Shown here in pieces: positions 46,572 through 53,299 of a stretch of DNA of 64,000 bases. Position 1 is the stretch's first letter. Each line of letters begins with the position of its first letter. The notes below the pieces were generated by a model. The model was not told the origin of the DNA. It saw nothing but the letters and a program-made list of their open reading frames with translations, and made no database searches. A program made the position numbers and the translations under genes. Source of the DNA: Sipunculus nudus (Eukaryota; Annelida; Sipuncula; Golfingiida; Sipunculidae); NCBI GenBank assembly GCA_026874595.1, contig CM049306.1:79074142-79138141 (forward strand), in the 5' to 3' direction.

Positions 46572-48803
46572 ACTTCTTTAGTAACGTTTTTGTAATCAGG
46601 ACTGCCTTTACCAATCGGACGTTTTCTAATCCCCCAGTTTGTGAAATGTTTAATGAAGGTTATATTCATAATATTCAAGATGTATTTTTTTAATTGCACA
46701 ATATAGTTTACATAATCAAGATTGTGGTATACTTTCAAGTGCTTCTAAGCATCCAGTTTTTGAAGCTTAACCTTATATCGAAAATTTGTAAGCAAAACTT
46801 TATACTGGTCTCCTCATGGAGAACTTTTGAATGCCATGACAGTTTTAAATATTACCTACATATAAATCATAACCGGGAAATATATTAGTGTTTAATGAAT
46901 GTTGAGTTCCAATGGGTACTATAAATCTGTTTCTAGCGGAGCCTGTTTTTACACTTACCGCTCAAGTTATTTTAAATATCAAAATTATGTCTTACAAGAA
47001 ACCTCAAAAAAGATTTTAAATGGACTCTAATGATGAAATCAATCATACACATTATCCCAATATAATCCATAAATAGCATATTTCGGTTCAAGAGTGCTGG
47101 CAATGTAAACAATTTATTGAGATAGGGATACAAATTGATCATCAAGATGGCATTGGAAAATGTTTCAATTTTCTGTTCATGCAGTCTGATTCTCTCTACT
47201 TTGTCATTCTTTCCATATACACATATTCATATTGCATTTACACTCCAAAAGGTTGTGTTCCCGGAAAATACGGAAGTTCTTGCGACAAGACGAGCTTGGA
47301 TTTATGTGATGGTCGTTGTGACAGAACGACGGGGTACTGCTCCTGTCCTGATGGTACTTACGGTGAAAACTGTGAGAAGACTTGCTGGCCGGGGTGCAAA
47401 GAAAATACTTGTAAAAGGAATTTGCTGCAGTGCGAGTGCAAGGAAGGGTTTCAAGGACCCAAGTGCGATAAAGCCGACTTATCAAGTAAATCACATATAT
47501 GATGATGATTTTTTAACAGTTATTAAATTATTGATATTTAATCATAATAGCATGTGAATTGTAATAAATGCAGTAGGACAAGGCCCTAAATCGTAGGTCC
47601 CCATCCCGCCCTAAGGAAGAACGGGACATAATATCTTCAGATCATAATTTTCTTAACTCCCAACTCAACGTTCTTTACTCCCAACATATGTATTTTCGAA
47701 CATACAATTTTCTGCACTATTTTATATTTGCGGTTTATACTTAAACAGTGTAAAACATATCCTGATATCCACATCATTGATAGATGTTGATACATGCAGT
47801 GTCCATTTTTTTAATTAGCTGCATTATTGAAAGATAACAGAAAAACATACCACGAACATGAAACTGACTTATCCCTTTTGTTAAAATAAAAAGATAACGT
47901 GTTTGTGTGTTTTATATATATATATTTAGATAGATATAGATATAGCAGTTATCAATAAGTAAAAGTGAATGTCGGTCAGAGAATATTTCCGCATTTGGAT
48001 TCCGACAATTTATTTACCACTGAGAAAGCGCAAAAGAAAGGACCAATTACTAAAATGAAAACAAGTCTAGATATTATTTAAATCGGTTTCTATGTCACAG
48101 AAACATAACGGATCCCTACGAACAGTAAAAACTGTAAGTTTTTGGCGTCTAAAAATCGGCAGTTAATTCAGTCTACTTTAATTTTATTCAAAGTTTATGT
48201 TCATTAATATGTATTTCATTACAATTAAAGACAACACTGCCCCCAAAAATGACAAGGTTTCCGCTGGGATTATTGGTACCGGAATCACTGCCGGTATCTT
48301 ATTTATAGCCGGTATTATTGCAGGAGTATTCCTTTACAAGATGTAAAAAAAAATATTTCTCTTAACATATAAATAAATTTGCTAATCGTTTTCCTGTTCA
48401 TACTTGAGGTACAACTATACGTCAGTCGGAAACTTCCCTTCTGTTCCCTGTTGATTGAAGTAAAATTAAATGATTATTAGCACTGTTTTTTCAAACTCTA
48501 GGTGGAAGACTGCAGGGAACCAAACACAGGCAAGGGAACCGAGTACGTAATATCCCTAACTGCCATCTTGATTTTTAAATAATTGGTAAATTTTCGTTTT
48601 TTATCAATCGTGCTTTCGCCAACAAGCTTATCGTTTACTTGGTTATTCATTGAATAAGGAATGGTTTCAATGTAAAATTTGATATGTTGTGTAACGATAA
48701 CACATAAGTGTTTTTATGCCTTTTTCTATGTGTTATACAAGATGAGCATGCAAATCCTGTGGAACTAGAGGCCAATACCTATGAGGAACTGGATATTGAC
48801 TGA
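8380..48803 (+). CDS. Multi-exon gene model: multi-EGF (MEGF10/Draper-like) type I membrane receptor
   Basis: Joined from exons listed separately: 8380-8449, 9720-9821, 12831-12935, 34729-34830, 43652-43729, 47252-47485, 48231-48342, 48502-48542, 48742-48803. Seen: a signal peptide, then EGF-like modules of the form G-C-x(6)-YG-x(2)-C-x(3)-C-x(3)-C-x-C-x-R-x-T-G-x-C, a Gly/Ile-rich membrane segment and a short tail with a YEEL motif. All EGF exons start and end in phase 1, so any may be added or skipped without changing frame; the phase chain closes correctly through the TM exon (1 to 2), the next exon (2 to 1) and the last. Known: this family comprises cell-surface scavenger and engulfment receptors that signal through tail tyrosines. 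Inferred: a phagocytic or immune surface receptor of roughly 300 residues. The joining across the 21.8-kb intron 12.9-34.7 kb is the weakest step; two adjacent paralogues, or a gene on its way to a pseudogene, are alternatives. Confidence 0.6.
9720..9821 (+). CDS. Exon 2: EGF-like module
   Basis: 102 nt, phase 1-1, acceptor TTGTTACAG and donor GTAAAA. Translation runs V-C-P-A-K-T-W-G-L-T-C-S-N-W-C-P-T-T-C, then A-G-N-K-T-C-D-Q-T-N-G-H-C-V-E-G. Six cysteines have the spacing shared by all EGF exons of this gene (C-x(6-7)-W/YG-x(2)-C, C-P-x(2)-C, K-x-C-x-x-x-x-G-H-C). The aromatic-Gly pair is W-G here rather than Y-G. Short EGF modules like this are the extracellular repeats of MEGF/Draper receptors. 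Downstream intron sequence (10330-10880) is similar to that after the next exon (14130-14550). Confidence 0.75.
10330..10880 (+). repeat. Intron segment duplicated at 14130-14550
   Basis: Shares GATTATT-AACGAT-TTTGTGTGCATGC, AACAGAT-TAACAATCAGCTCC and AAACT-TCGCCT in order with the segment after exon 3. Supports origin of exons 2 and 3 by exon-plus-intron duplication. Confidence 0.7.
11380..11520 (+). mobile_element. tRNA-derived SINE, plus strand
   Basis: A-box-like CTGATTGGTAAAACGC (11384-11399) and B-box-like GGTATCGATTTCC (11423-11435), then a body with GGTGGTCGGTGGTTTCCTCC. The 123-codon open frame over it is a by-product. Confidence 0.5.
12831..12935 (+). CDS. Exon 3: EGF-like module
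   Basis: 105 nt, phase 1-1, strong pyrimidine-rich acceptor ending TTTTGCAG. Encodes G-C-Q-D-D-Y-Y-G-D-K-C-D-L-F-C-P-T-R-C, then I-G-H-P-R-K-C-E-R-T-T-G-D-C-I-L-G, the full six-Cys module with the conserved Y-G. The donor GTCTGA (12936) keeps only the GT and is weak; if it failed, the frame would run on for about 14 residues to a TAA. Paralogous with exon 2, apparently by duplication of exon plus intron. Confidence 0.7.
   Translation, partial: GVRTTIMGTNVTSSVLPDALAILGSAKGPLVIVY
13660..13915 (-). mobile_element. tRNA-derived SINE, minus strand
   Basis: Minus strand TGGCGTATTGGTTAGAGCGC (A box, 13892-13911) and CGGATTGAATCC (B box, 13861-13872); the best tRNA-like head in the window. The body extends left to about 13660. 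Confidence 0.6.
14550..16600. other. Intronic DNA without recognised features
   Basis: Unique-looking sequence, with a more GC-balanced part at 15540-16350. The open frames at 15547-15768 (-) and 16102-16350 (+) show no recognisable domain. Confidence 0.4.
16600..17760. repeat. 249-bp tandem repeat rich in GCGCGGTAGCAA
   Basis: The landmark GCGCGGTAGCAATTAA occurs at 16999 (as GCACGG), 17245, 17411 and 17660, spacings 246, 166 and 249 bp; the short unit has lost 83 bp. Every unit has several GGTAGCAA/GGTCGCAA and GCGATCGC motifs. The part before 16.99 kb is more degenerate. Because 249 is divisible by 3 the minus strand stays open over two units (17756-17313) with the repeated peptide ALRSQLNMTKGICYRAYLFA; I treat that as a repeat effect, not a gene. 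Confidence 0.85.
17955..19655 (+). repeat. 78-bp satellite with a telomere-like palindrome
   Basis: About 22 units. Consensus landmarks: CATGCCCGAAGGGTTAGGG, TAACCCGTATCCCGGATATAG, CATATATTAATAGTGACAAA, CACTTACTGGAGTATTTC. Each good unit holds GGGTTAGGGTAACCC, an inverted repeat (GGGTTA/TAACCC) around GGG. A block near 18300-18510 recurs at about 19090-19300 (offset 788 bp), so higher-order copies exist. Confidence 0.9.
19660..21450. other. AT-rich spacer between two satellites
   Basis: TACTGTTCAGATTA occurs twice at about 19668-19710. ACAGGTAA-type motifs recur at 19960-20610. Nothing coding recognised. Confidence 0.4.
21450..27765 (+). repeat. Satellite array, 100-bp then about 145-bp monomers, palindromic core
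   Basis: About 55-60 copies in one orientation. Monomer landmarks: ACTCCCCCTGGCGGCAG, CTTGGCAACTTTTAAGGTAG, the 19-bp palindrome GCAAATAGCTGCTATTTGC, then GCGTGCGATTCATGGGG. Period is almost exactly 100 bp up to about 25.75 kb. From about 25.8 kb most units carry an extra segment of roughly 45 bp ending in TTTTTTAGGG. Open frames of 65-106 codons here are shadows of the repeat. Lies in the receptor's long intron. Confidence 0.95.
21586..23640 (+). repeat. 1.1-kb higher-order duplication within the satellite
   Basis: 21586-22540 recurs at 22686-23640 with an offset of 1100 bp, eleven monomers. Line-by-line comparison shows the same monomer variants in the same order with essentially no differences, so the block was duplicated recently. 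Confidence 0.85.
31001..31044. repeat. TA microsatellite
   Basis: Pure AT dinucleotides; overlapping frames with repeated Ile-Tyr are artefacts. Confidence 0.95.
32153..32218. repeat. TA microsatellite
   Basis: About 30 AT dinucleotides with one TTTA interruption. Confidence 0.95.
33025..33310 (+). mobile_element. Dispersed non-autonomous repeat ('CCTCCGC...GTTATGTTTT' family)
   Basis: CCTCCGCTAAGCGACAGGGG, TTATGTTTTGGCGGGC, CGGCGGATTTTAATGAAAT, TTTAGGATAGCTCGG and GGCGGATGTCTGCGCTCTCT in order. I recognise this layout from a dispersed repeat found in many animal genomes, but its formal class is not evident here. A more degraded copy lies at about 31395-31640 (GGTTATGTTTTGGGC, TAGCTCGGCAATGATACC). 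Confidence 0.55.
34729..34830 (+). CDS. Exon 4: EGF-like module
   Basis: 102 nt, phase 1-1, acceptor TTTCGATGCAG, donor GTGGGG. Encodes G-C-H-P-G-K-R-S-D-Y-C-N-I-S-C-S-H-S-C, then G-G-D-E-S-C-D-R-E-S-G-Q-C-L-R-G. All six cysteines are present; the usual Y-G is R-S. First of a cluster of related exon copies reaching to 44.3 kb. The preceding exon is 21.8 kb upstream across satellite DNA, so this could be the first EGF exon of a second paralogue whose 5' exons are not visible. Confidence 0.65.
35084..35185 (+). pseudogene. Silent EGF exon copy, acceptor AG changed to GG
   Basis: The expected 102-nt module is fully open: G-C-I-S-R-R-H-G-H-L-C-E-K-Y-C-S-P-N-C, then A-D-G-H-Q-C-N-R-T-T-R-H-C-T-S-G, with all six Cys and a good GTGAAT donor at 35186. 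The two bases where the acceptor AG should be (35082-35083) are GG, and no nearby AG restores phase 1. Very probably unspliced. Confidence 0.7.
35300..35335 (+). pseudogene. Half copy of the preceding EGF exon
   Basis: CAATGCAACAGAACA and CACTGCACA-type sequence matches the 3' half of the copy at 35084-35185, and the following intron (to about 35430, ending GGCTTATCAATGCCAA-like sequence) matches too. The donor GT is GA here. A tandem duplication that captured only half the exon. Confidence 0.6.
35804..35905 (+). pseudogene. Decayed EGF exon copy with frameshift, stop and GC donor
   Basis: Readable pieces C-M-S-G-K-H-G-A-M-C-D-T-D-C, then in another frame P-N-G-C-A-Q-G, a TAA, and C-H-R-T-T-G-K-R-T-A-G. 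Overall length is again 102 nt, so indels compensate. Read in phase 1 from its TAG acceptor it reaches a stop. The donor is GC (GCGAAT) instead of GT. Confidence 0.6.
36505..36655. repeat. ATCTCGAGAT foldback repeat, left copy
   Basis: Left arm with GAGATCTCGACATAACATCT units, an A-rich spacer, and a right arm with the inverse AGATGTTAAGTCGAGATCTC. A non-coding hairpin element about 300 bp left of the minus-strand LINE. Confidence 0.65.
36964..37194 (-). pseudogene. LINE ORF2 C-terminal remnant
   Basis: Reads K-S-Q-L-L-R-N-N-M-L-F-K-I-G-N-Q-S-V-F-Y then L-I-G-I-N-F-L-G-D-I-L, the region after the RT domain in L1/Tx1-like ORF2. The Cys/His tail of ORF2 is not seen to the left, so the copy lacks its 3' end. 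Confidence 0.65.
37268..39399 (-). pseudogene. LINE ORF2 remnant (APE endonuclease and reverse transcriptase)
   Basis: Endonuclease: S-L-N-V-R-G-I near the start, C-N-I-Y-A-L-N and I-G-D-D-F-N-V further on; the Glu motif is replaced (F-I-Q-A-S-H instead of L-Q-E-T-H). RT: S-W-R-P-I-S-L-I-N-V-D-Y-K-I-L-S-K-A-L, F-I-K-G-R, motif A A-D-F-A-A-A-F-D-S-I-D-H (37591-37624) and motif C F-A-D-E instead of F-A-D-D (37376-37393). Multiple stops. Dead copy. Confidence 0.8.
39850..40454 (-). pseudogene. LINE ORF1 remnant (coiled coil plus RRM-like)
   Basis: Two frames joined near 40262. The second begins with heptad-patterned sequence (FELETKIDALERKVARLERE), a coiled coil as in L1 ORF1p, followed by R-L-N-V-R-I-T-G-V, and after a further frameshift R-P-I-I-V-R-F, the hallmark of the ORF1p RRM/C-terminal region. 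Known role: trimeric RNA-binding chaperone of the LINE particle. Confidence 0.75.
41355..41560. repeat. ATCTCGAGAT foldback repeat, right copy
   Basis: About 20-bp periodic units AGATGTTAAGTCGA-A/G-A-TCTCG with poly-T/A spacers, the same family as the copy at 36.5 kb; lies about 0.9 kb right of the minus-strand LINE. Confidence 0.65.
42808..42908 (+). pseudogene. EGF exon copy with a single 1-nt deletion
   Basis: 101 nt instead of 102. Begins G-C-I-S-S-K-H-G-N-R-C in frame, then one base is missing and the rest reads S-R-Y-Y-G-G-D-T-Q-C-S-K-N-N-R-H-C-S-S-G in the next frame. Acceptor AAG and donor GTGAGA are intact. Including it would shift the frame of every later exon. Confidence 0.6.
43264..43348 (+). 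pseudogene. EGF exon copy with internal deletion
   Basis: 85 nt. C-I-S-G-T-Y-G is followed, after a deletion of about 17 nt and a frame change, by C-P-Q-Y-C-A-D-K-R-K-C-Q-R-K-T-G-E-Y-T-T-G. The acceptor position reads GT, not AG. It lies inside a 200-codon chance open frame (43088-43690) that has no other support as a gene. Confidence 0.55.
43652..43729 (+). CDS. Exon 5: shortened EGF-like module
   Basis: 78 nt, phase 1-1, acceptor CTTCAATACAG and strong donor GTAAGA. Encodes D-C-R-P-G-S-Y-G-P-F-C-N-L-R-C-S-I-C, then E-G-D-I-H-C-L-P-G. Compared with its tandem neighbour at 43860 it lacks eight residues (the K/R-C-N-R-x-T-G segment), an in-frame 24-nt deletion that leaves five cysteines. Splice sites and frame are intact, so it can be included, but the module would have an odd cysteine. 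Confidence 0.5.
43860..43957 (+). pseudogene. EGF exon copy with lost donor site (or alternative terminal exon)
   Basis: Acceptor TTCTACAAACAG is good. Encodes D-C-S-P-G-I-Y-K-A-F-C-N-L-T-C-P-N-C, then E-G-D-K-R-C-N-R-I-T-G-H-C-L-T. Where other copies read G|GT the sequence is G|TT, so the phase-1 donor is lost; read-through adds V-K-I-D-K-S-S and stops at 43979-43981. It is a tandem duplicate of 43652-43729 with its upstream intron (period about 208 bp). If used as a last exon it would make a secreted, membrane-less receptor. Confidence 0.5.
44121..44269 (+). pseudogene. Decayed double-EGF-type exon with two frameshifts
   Basis: Between AACACAG and GTATAC the sequence reads, across two frameshifts, Q-P-C-F / N-D-K-C-P-K-E-C-G-E-G-Y-A-G-T-G / E-D-G-T-C-T-C-K-A-D-Y-N-A-N-K-C-E-C-N-S-P. 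The T-C-x-C-K-A-x-Y part resembles the S-C-P-D-G-T-Y-G segments of the exon at 47252. 149 nt, one short of frame. Confidence 0.55.
44270..47250. other. Intron before exon 6
   Basis: No coding sequence recognised. The right part (46040-47250) is the source of, or sister to, the duplicate at 59.47 kb. Confidence 0.4.
46512..46567. repeat. TA/GA compound microsatellite
   Basis: (TA)n followed directly by (GA)n; inside the intron before exon 6. Confidence 0.95.
47252..47485 (+). CDS. Exon 6: double EGF-like exon
   Basis: 234 nt (78 codons), phase 1-1, donor GTAAAT. Begins G-C-V-P-G-K-Y-G-S-S-C-D-K-T, includes L-C-D-G-R-C-D-R-T-T-G-Y-C-S-C-P-D-G-T-Y-G-E-N-C and C-W-P-G-C-K-E-N-T-C, and closes with the laminin-EGF-like Q-C-E-C-K-E-G-F-Q-G-P-K-C-D. 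This is the membrane-proximal module pair usual in MEGF/SREC receptors. The acceptor AAAAG has a modest pyrimidine tract. A decayed copy with its upstream intron lies at 59.5-60.35 kb. Confidence 0.75.
48231..48342 (+). CDS. Exon 7: transmembrane segment
   Basis: 112 nt, enters phase 1 and leaves phase 2 at GTAAAA. After a short polar stalk (N-N-T-A-P-K-N-D-K-V-S) it encodes a segment of about 24 apolar residues, A-G-I-I-G-T-G-I-T-A-G-I-L-F-I-A-G-I-I-A-G-V-F-L, ending with Y-K-M as a stop-transfer edge. Several small-x3-small (GxxxG-like) pairs are present, a pattern often seen in helix-packing membrane segments. Confidence 0.75.
48502..48542 (+). CDS. Exon 8: juxtamembrane tail
   Basis: 41 nt; acceptor AACTCTAG, donor GTACGT, phase 2 to 1. 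Adds W-K-T-A-G-N-Q-T-Q-A-R-E-P, a basic/polar juxtamembrane stretch. The phases fit both neighbours exactly, the main support for so short an exon. Confidence 0.6.
48742..48803 (+). CDS. Exon 9: cytoplasmic tail and TGA stop
   Basis: Acceptor TGTTATACAAG. Encodes N-E-H-A-N-P-V-E-L-E-A-N-T-Y-E-E-L-D-I-D and then TGA at 48801-48803. YEEL is a YxxL motif of the hemITAM type. The frame continues after the TGA for 33 sense codons to a second TGA at 48903 and contains more Tyr motifs, so this stop may be a recent nonsense change (see findings). Confidence 0.6.
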
Positions 48804-49260
48804 TCATCACGTCAAACTAGACCAACGGAAGCAATTTATCAGAATGAAGATGTCAAGGTTTGCTCGGTGCCTGTCTATGCGGCACTGGGACATGCGAAAA
48901 TATGACCTAGAAATAAGACATACGCTGTCGACTGCTTAATATTAACGATATTTACATTGCACACACTATTAAGGTCGAAATATAGCCTCACGTATCGTAT
49001 TATAAAGGCCTTTGTTTTCATTTACTCCATTCATTCCTGCTTAGATATATTATGCATGCTGCTTTTAGTCTGTATACGATAATTTTTTTACAACTTACAT
49101 CTAAAATGCTGACAAAGTTTATCTTGATGATAGCATGAGTACTTTATCTTCTCTTTGGAACACTAATGCTAATGTCTAGTGTCTGACAATGTCGCGCCAT
49201 GCGCTATGATTAACCATAGTTCCATGCTTATAAAAATGTATAATTTTCATTTACGAATAG

Positions 49261-49266
49261 ATTAAA
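49261..49266 (+). terminator. Candidate poly(A) signal (ATTAAA)
   Basis: First ATTAAA-type hexamer on the gene strand that I see, about 460 nt after the stop; another is near 49310. No AATAAA was noticed before the LINE fragment at 49.65 kb. Weak, because the region is AT-rich. Confidence 0.2.
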
Positions 49267-49649
49267 AGTTGGTTGGTAGCTATGTTTATCAGTGAAGTAT
49301 TTCTTCATTAAATGTGTAGGTTGCATATATAAAAGTACACATTGTCTTGCAGAGTGCATGTGTATGAACTAGAAAGCACTCACAGATTACATGCCTCCGC
49401 AAATGCCTGTATAAACATCCGGATCTGAACCAGTTATTTATTTACCCATGATGCCATCTTCTACATTAACCAATGTTAAATGGAACACATAAGCACTTGT
49501 AAACACGTTAACAGGAACTTGTCCATATATACATTTAAATCCAGTGAAATTCATGAAGGTATTTATTGGTATCTTTTTATGAAATTGATATAGGATATAT
49601 TAAAAAAATAGAAAGTATAATGTACAGCTTCCTTTTGAATAAGCGTGAT

Positions 49650-50800
49650 AGAATAAAAATAAATACTTTAATTGGGTCCGGTCACCCGAGGTCTTAAAAT
49701 GCCTGACATTGAATCAATATTCCATTATGCAAAATGTGCATGGATACCAAAAATTCTACATGGAAATCATCGAGCGTCTAGTATTTTAAATTTCTTTCCA
49801 GAAGAATTAGGTCTAGATTTTCAGTCTATTATACAAACTAATATTCCAAATTCAAATGAATTTAAAATATTTTCGTCATTGCCAATATTTTATTAACAAA
49901 TGATACAAAGTTTTAACCGTTGCAAAACTATTTTACCCCTGGAGAAAATAACAGCACAACAACTATCAAAGGACCTTATATGGGGTAACAAATATTTTTT
50001 ACATAAAGGAAAACCAATACTATTTAAGGCATGGTCAAAGGCCAAAATATTACATCTTTGAGATTTATTTGATGGTGCCAAATTTATTGCACAAAAATAT
50101 ATTTAACAGAGACTAAAGGCAAAGAGAAACTGGATAATTAAACGTGCAGTGCTAAAACATATAATGCCAAAAAATATTTAGAGCAATTAACCATAAACAA
50201 TTCTTTAAACCGGTAAAATGCAGAATATAACACTTACTGTATTCACAGGTAACCCGACTATAAAAATTAAGGAACAGAAATTTAAATTTTTCTACGATTT
50301 ATTTATAAAAATATGTCTCCAGTAATACATAAAATGTTGAAGAAAAATCTTAATATACACTATATAAAACCTAGGGAAGTTATAATTTTAAAGTAAAATC
50401 ATTTCCACGTAAGAAAATCGCCGAATTTAATTTACACTTCTTCACAATTTAGTCCCGTGTAGCTCGTGAACAAATATTGTCAAATTTGTAACACACTAGA
50501 TGACTTGTGTCATATGCTGTTTAACTGCAAAATGGTGAAAAGAATTTGGATAATAATTATTCGTATATTGAAGGTAAACATCACATGGAAACATTTAGTG
50601 TTAGGATACGGTATTTGGTTCAATTTAAATGCCACTTTAGTATTCATTAACATAAGTATCAGCATAATTACATACGCCATATTTAAAACACAAATGGGCG
50701 CAAAAATGAATAAAACTAATATTACGTCGAATTTAATTATAAAACATATAAACATGTTTTCATCAGAACATTCAATCTTATTTGAAGGTTGAGTATGTAA
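49650..50800 (+). mobile_element. LINE ORF2 3' fragment
   Basis: Frames covering the end of an L1/Tx1-like ORF2: D-I-E-S-I-F-H-Y-A-K-C-A-W-I-P-K-I-L near 49700, D-L-I-W-G-N-K-Y-F-L-H-K-G-K-P-I near 49980, and the zinc-knuckle-like C-Q-I-C-x(7)-C-H-x(4)-C-x(6)-W at 50478-50550. Broken by stops. Lies about 850 bp after the receptor stop on the same strand. A GAT-rich stretch (50908-50935) and an A-rich end near 51260-51310 may mark its tail. Confidence 0.75.
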
Positions 50801-50809
50801 ACTTAAAAA

Positions 50810-52520
50810 AAATAAAAATATTGATAGATAATTTACATTTGTGATGTTGATGAAGAAGTGAACTAAAGTGAAGTTTATGATGTATGACATTGATGTTTAT
50901 CTAATTATATTAGTGATGATGATGATAATGATGATGTTACTACATTGTAGAGTATAACGTGACCATGGTGATGAAAAGTAGTGCATATCTATGTTACTCA
51001 AGTGATTGTATTTGGTATGGGAAAAAGAACACCATTTATTATTAATAATGATACTATTATATTATAACAGAAATGATGATGTGATTAATTTTTCGATAAT
51101 GCTGATTTTGATGATGATATAATGGTTTATAGATGATATAGCCATACACTGAATGTATTATGATTGTGTTATTATACGGACAATATACAGCAGTTGTATA
51201 TTGCAATGTATATTACAATGGAAAGAAATGTAAACTGATTTCACTATGTCATTCAATATTTATATGAATAAAATGTTATTTAAAAAAAATAAATAATAAA
51301 ATAAAAAGGAACAAATAAGAAGAAGAAGAAGAAGAAGAAAAAAGCTATGATACCATAATACACTCCAAATACCCCTAATGCAAGCAGTACACAAAGAAAA
51401 TACAAAACATACAAAATACATAAAAGCAAATTATACAATGCATAACCCAACGATAATAATAAAAGAGAAGATAAATAAAAATGATGCAGTGATAACATAA
51501 TACACTTCTAAGAACCTAATACACGTAATACAAATGACAATACAAAATAATGCAAAATAAATAAAAATAAGAAGAGGAAAACACTTTCAAATAAAGATTA
51601 AAGATCAAAAACACTTCATTAGATCATTATACAAAAATTAAAAAATAAATTAAACACAAAATATCATACAGCAATTGGCACATAATGCATAACATATAAA
51701 CATGCAATAACACTAAGAGTTTTACTTACAAAGAACTGTACGTATGAGAGAAATCAATAAGTATATAATTATTTCTTATTTGCACATAACACATTATATT
51801 TTATGCCAAGCATAGCAAGACACAATTTAAACATGCATCATAATATGATCATTTGTTTTAAATTTATACATCTGTGAATGACTAGACATACAAACATATT
51901 TAATCCGTTATTTATATTCATATATCAGCCACCATTTAACAGGAACATAAACAATGATAGATGTATTATCTCACACGAACGGTTCTCCTTACTTAACACA
52001 ATAGTTCCCCTGCAGAGTGGCATGCTGCGATGTTTTATGTTTTACTACACTGATAGAATCGGGTACAAGTTTATTTACATTTATGCACACGAGCAAGCAA
52101 AAAGCTATGGAAATAAATATTGGCAGATACCATTATACTTTAAGCCTAAGGAAAGAACATTAAACTTCGCATACCTTGAACAAATTGGGCATAGTAATAG
52201 GTCGATTTAATATATTCCTTGGTCTATATAGACTTTCTTTTTCTCAGTTACCCATTAAACATATGAAACCTGACTGTTTGTAACTTGTATGTTACTGCTG
52301 GACAGCAGGTATACTCACCTGTTTATTTGTGTTATTTGAAGTATTTAAACGGATAATTGTGTCTTGCCGTTGTGGCTAGAGACTGAAACAGGACTACCGC
52401 TACAACTGTCATGGTTTTCGTAGGTTGTCATAAAACATTGCTCATAAAACTGTAGCTGCTCGAATGCCTACTGAGAACCGTTTAAAAATTAACTGGTGGG
52501 AAGAAATAAACTCTGTCCGT
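50810..52520. other. AT-rich intergenic DNA
   Basis: GAT-rich (50908-50935) and A-rich tracts; the 110-codon frame at 51878-52210 is unrecognised. Confidence 0.4.
51318..51342 (+). repeat. AGA trinucleotide run
   Basis: AAGAAGAAGAAG tract in an A-rich region after the LINE 3' fragment. Confidence 0.85.
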
Positions 52521-52524
52521 CTGT

Positions 52525-53293
52525 TAAGGTGCTTTTCCATGTGCGCGGCAGAAACTGCCGCGCGTCAAACGCATGCGTTTGCCGCGCGGCCAGTCCTTTT
52601 CCATGTGAGCGTTTTGTACGCGTTTGCCGCGCGGCAATCGCATGCCTTCCTGACACAGCTGAACGGACTTCAACATACGAGTACGGGGAAATCCCACATG
52701 TGACGTCATTAAGGCGGAATTCCCATGCGTTTGCCGCGCGGCAAACGCAGAAATCCAGCACTGCTGGATTCCAAAACTGACGCGTGCGTTTGCCGCGCGG
52801 CAATCGCATACATGGAAATAGCACATGGCTTTTTAACTGGTTGGATTTTCGCCGCGCGGCTGCCGCGCGGCAAACGCTTGCAAAACGCGTACATGGAAAA
52901 GCACCCTAAGGGTGCTTTTCCATGTGCGCGGCAGAAACTGCCGCGCGTCAAACGCATGCGTTTGCCGCGCGGCCACTCCTTTTCCATGTGAGCGTTTTGT
53001 ATGCGTTTGCCGCGCGGCAATCGCATGCCATCCAGACACAACTGAACGGACTTAAACACACGAGTACGGGGAAACCCCCAAATGTGACGTCATTAAGGCG
53101 GAATTCCCATGCGTTTGCCGCGCGGCAAACGCAGAAATCCAGCACTGCTGGATTCCAAAACTGACGCGTGCGTTTGCCGCGCGGCAATCGCATACATGGA
53201 AATAGCACATGACTTTTAAACTGGTTGGATTTTCGCCGCGCGGCAGCCGCGCGGCAAACGCTTGCAAAACGCGTACATGGAAAAGCACCCTTA
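52525..53293. mobile_element. Tandem pair of GC-rich foldback MITEs (PIF/Harbinger-like ends)
   Basis: Two near-identical units of about 385 bp (about 52525-52909 and 52910-53293). Each starts with GGTGCTTTTCCATGT and ends with its inverse ACATGGAAAAGCACC. The junction between them is an almost perfect palindrome centred near 52908. TTA flanks the pair on the left (CTG|TTA|AGGTGC) and right (GCACCC|TTA|GTC), matching the 3-bp TWA target duplication of Harbinger-type elements. Inside, the palindrome TTTGCCGCGCGGCAAA and variants recur many times. No coding capacity; the overlapping open frames on both strands are products of the repeats. Confidence 0.7.
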
Positions 53294-53299
53294 GTCTGT

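Noticed and set aside
47135-47557. 140-codon frame overlapping exon 6
   Set aside because: Shifted frame over exon 6; the 47252-47485 frame has the cysteine pattern, phases and splice sites.
52464-53288. Eight overlapping frames with Arg/Ala-rich repeated peptides
   Set aside because: GC-rich palindromic MITE repeats keep many frames open on both strands; not a gene.
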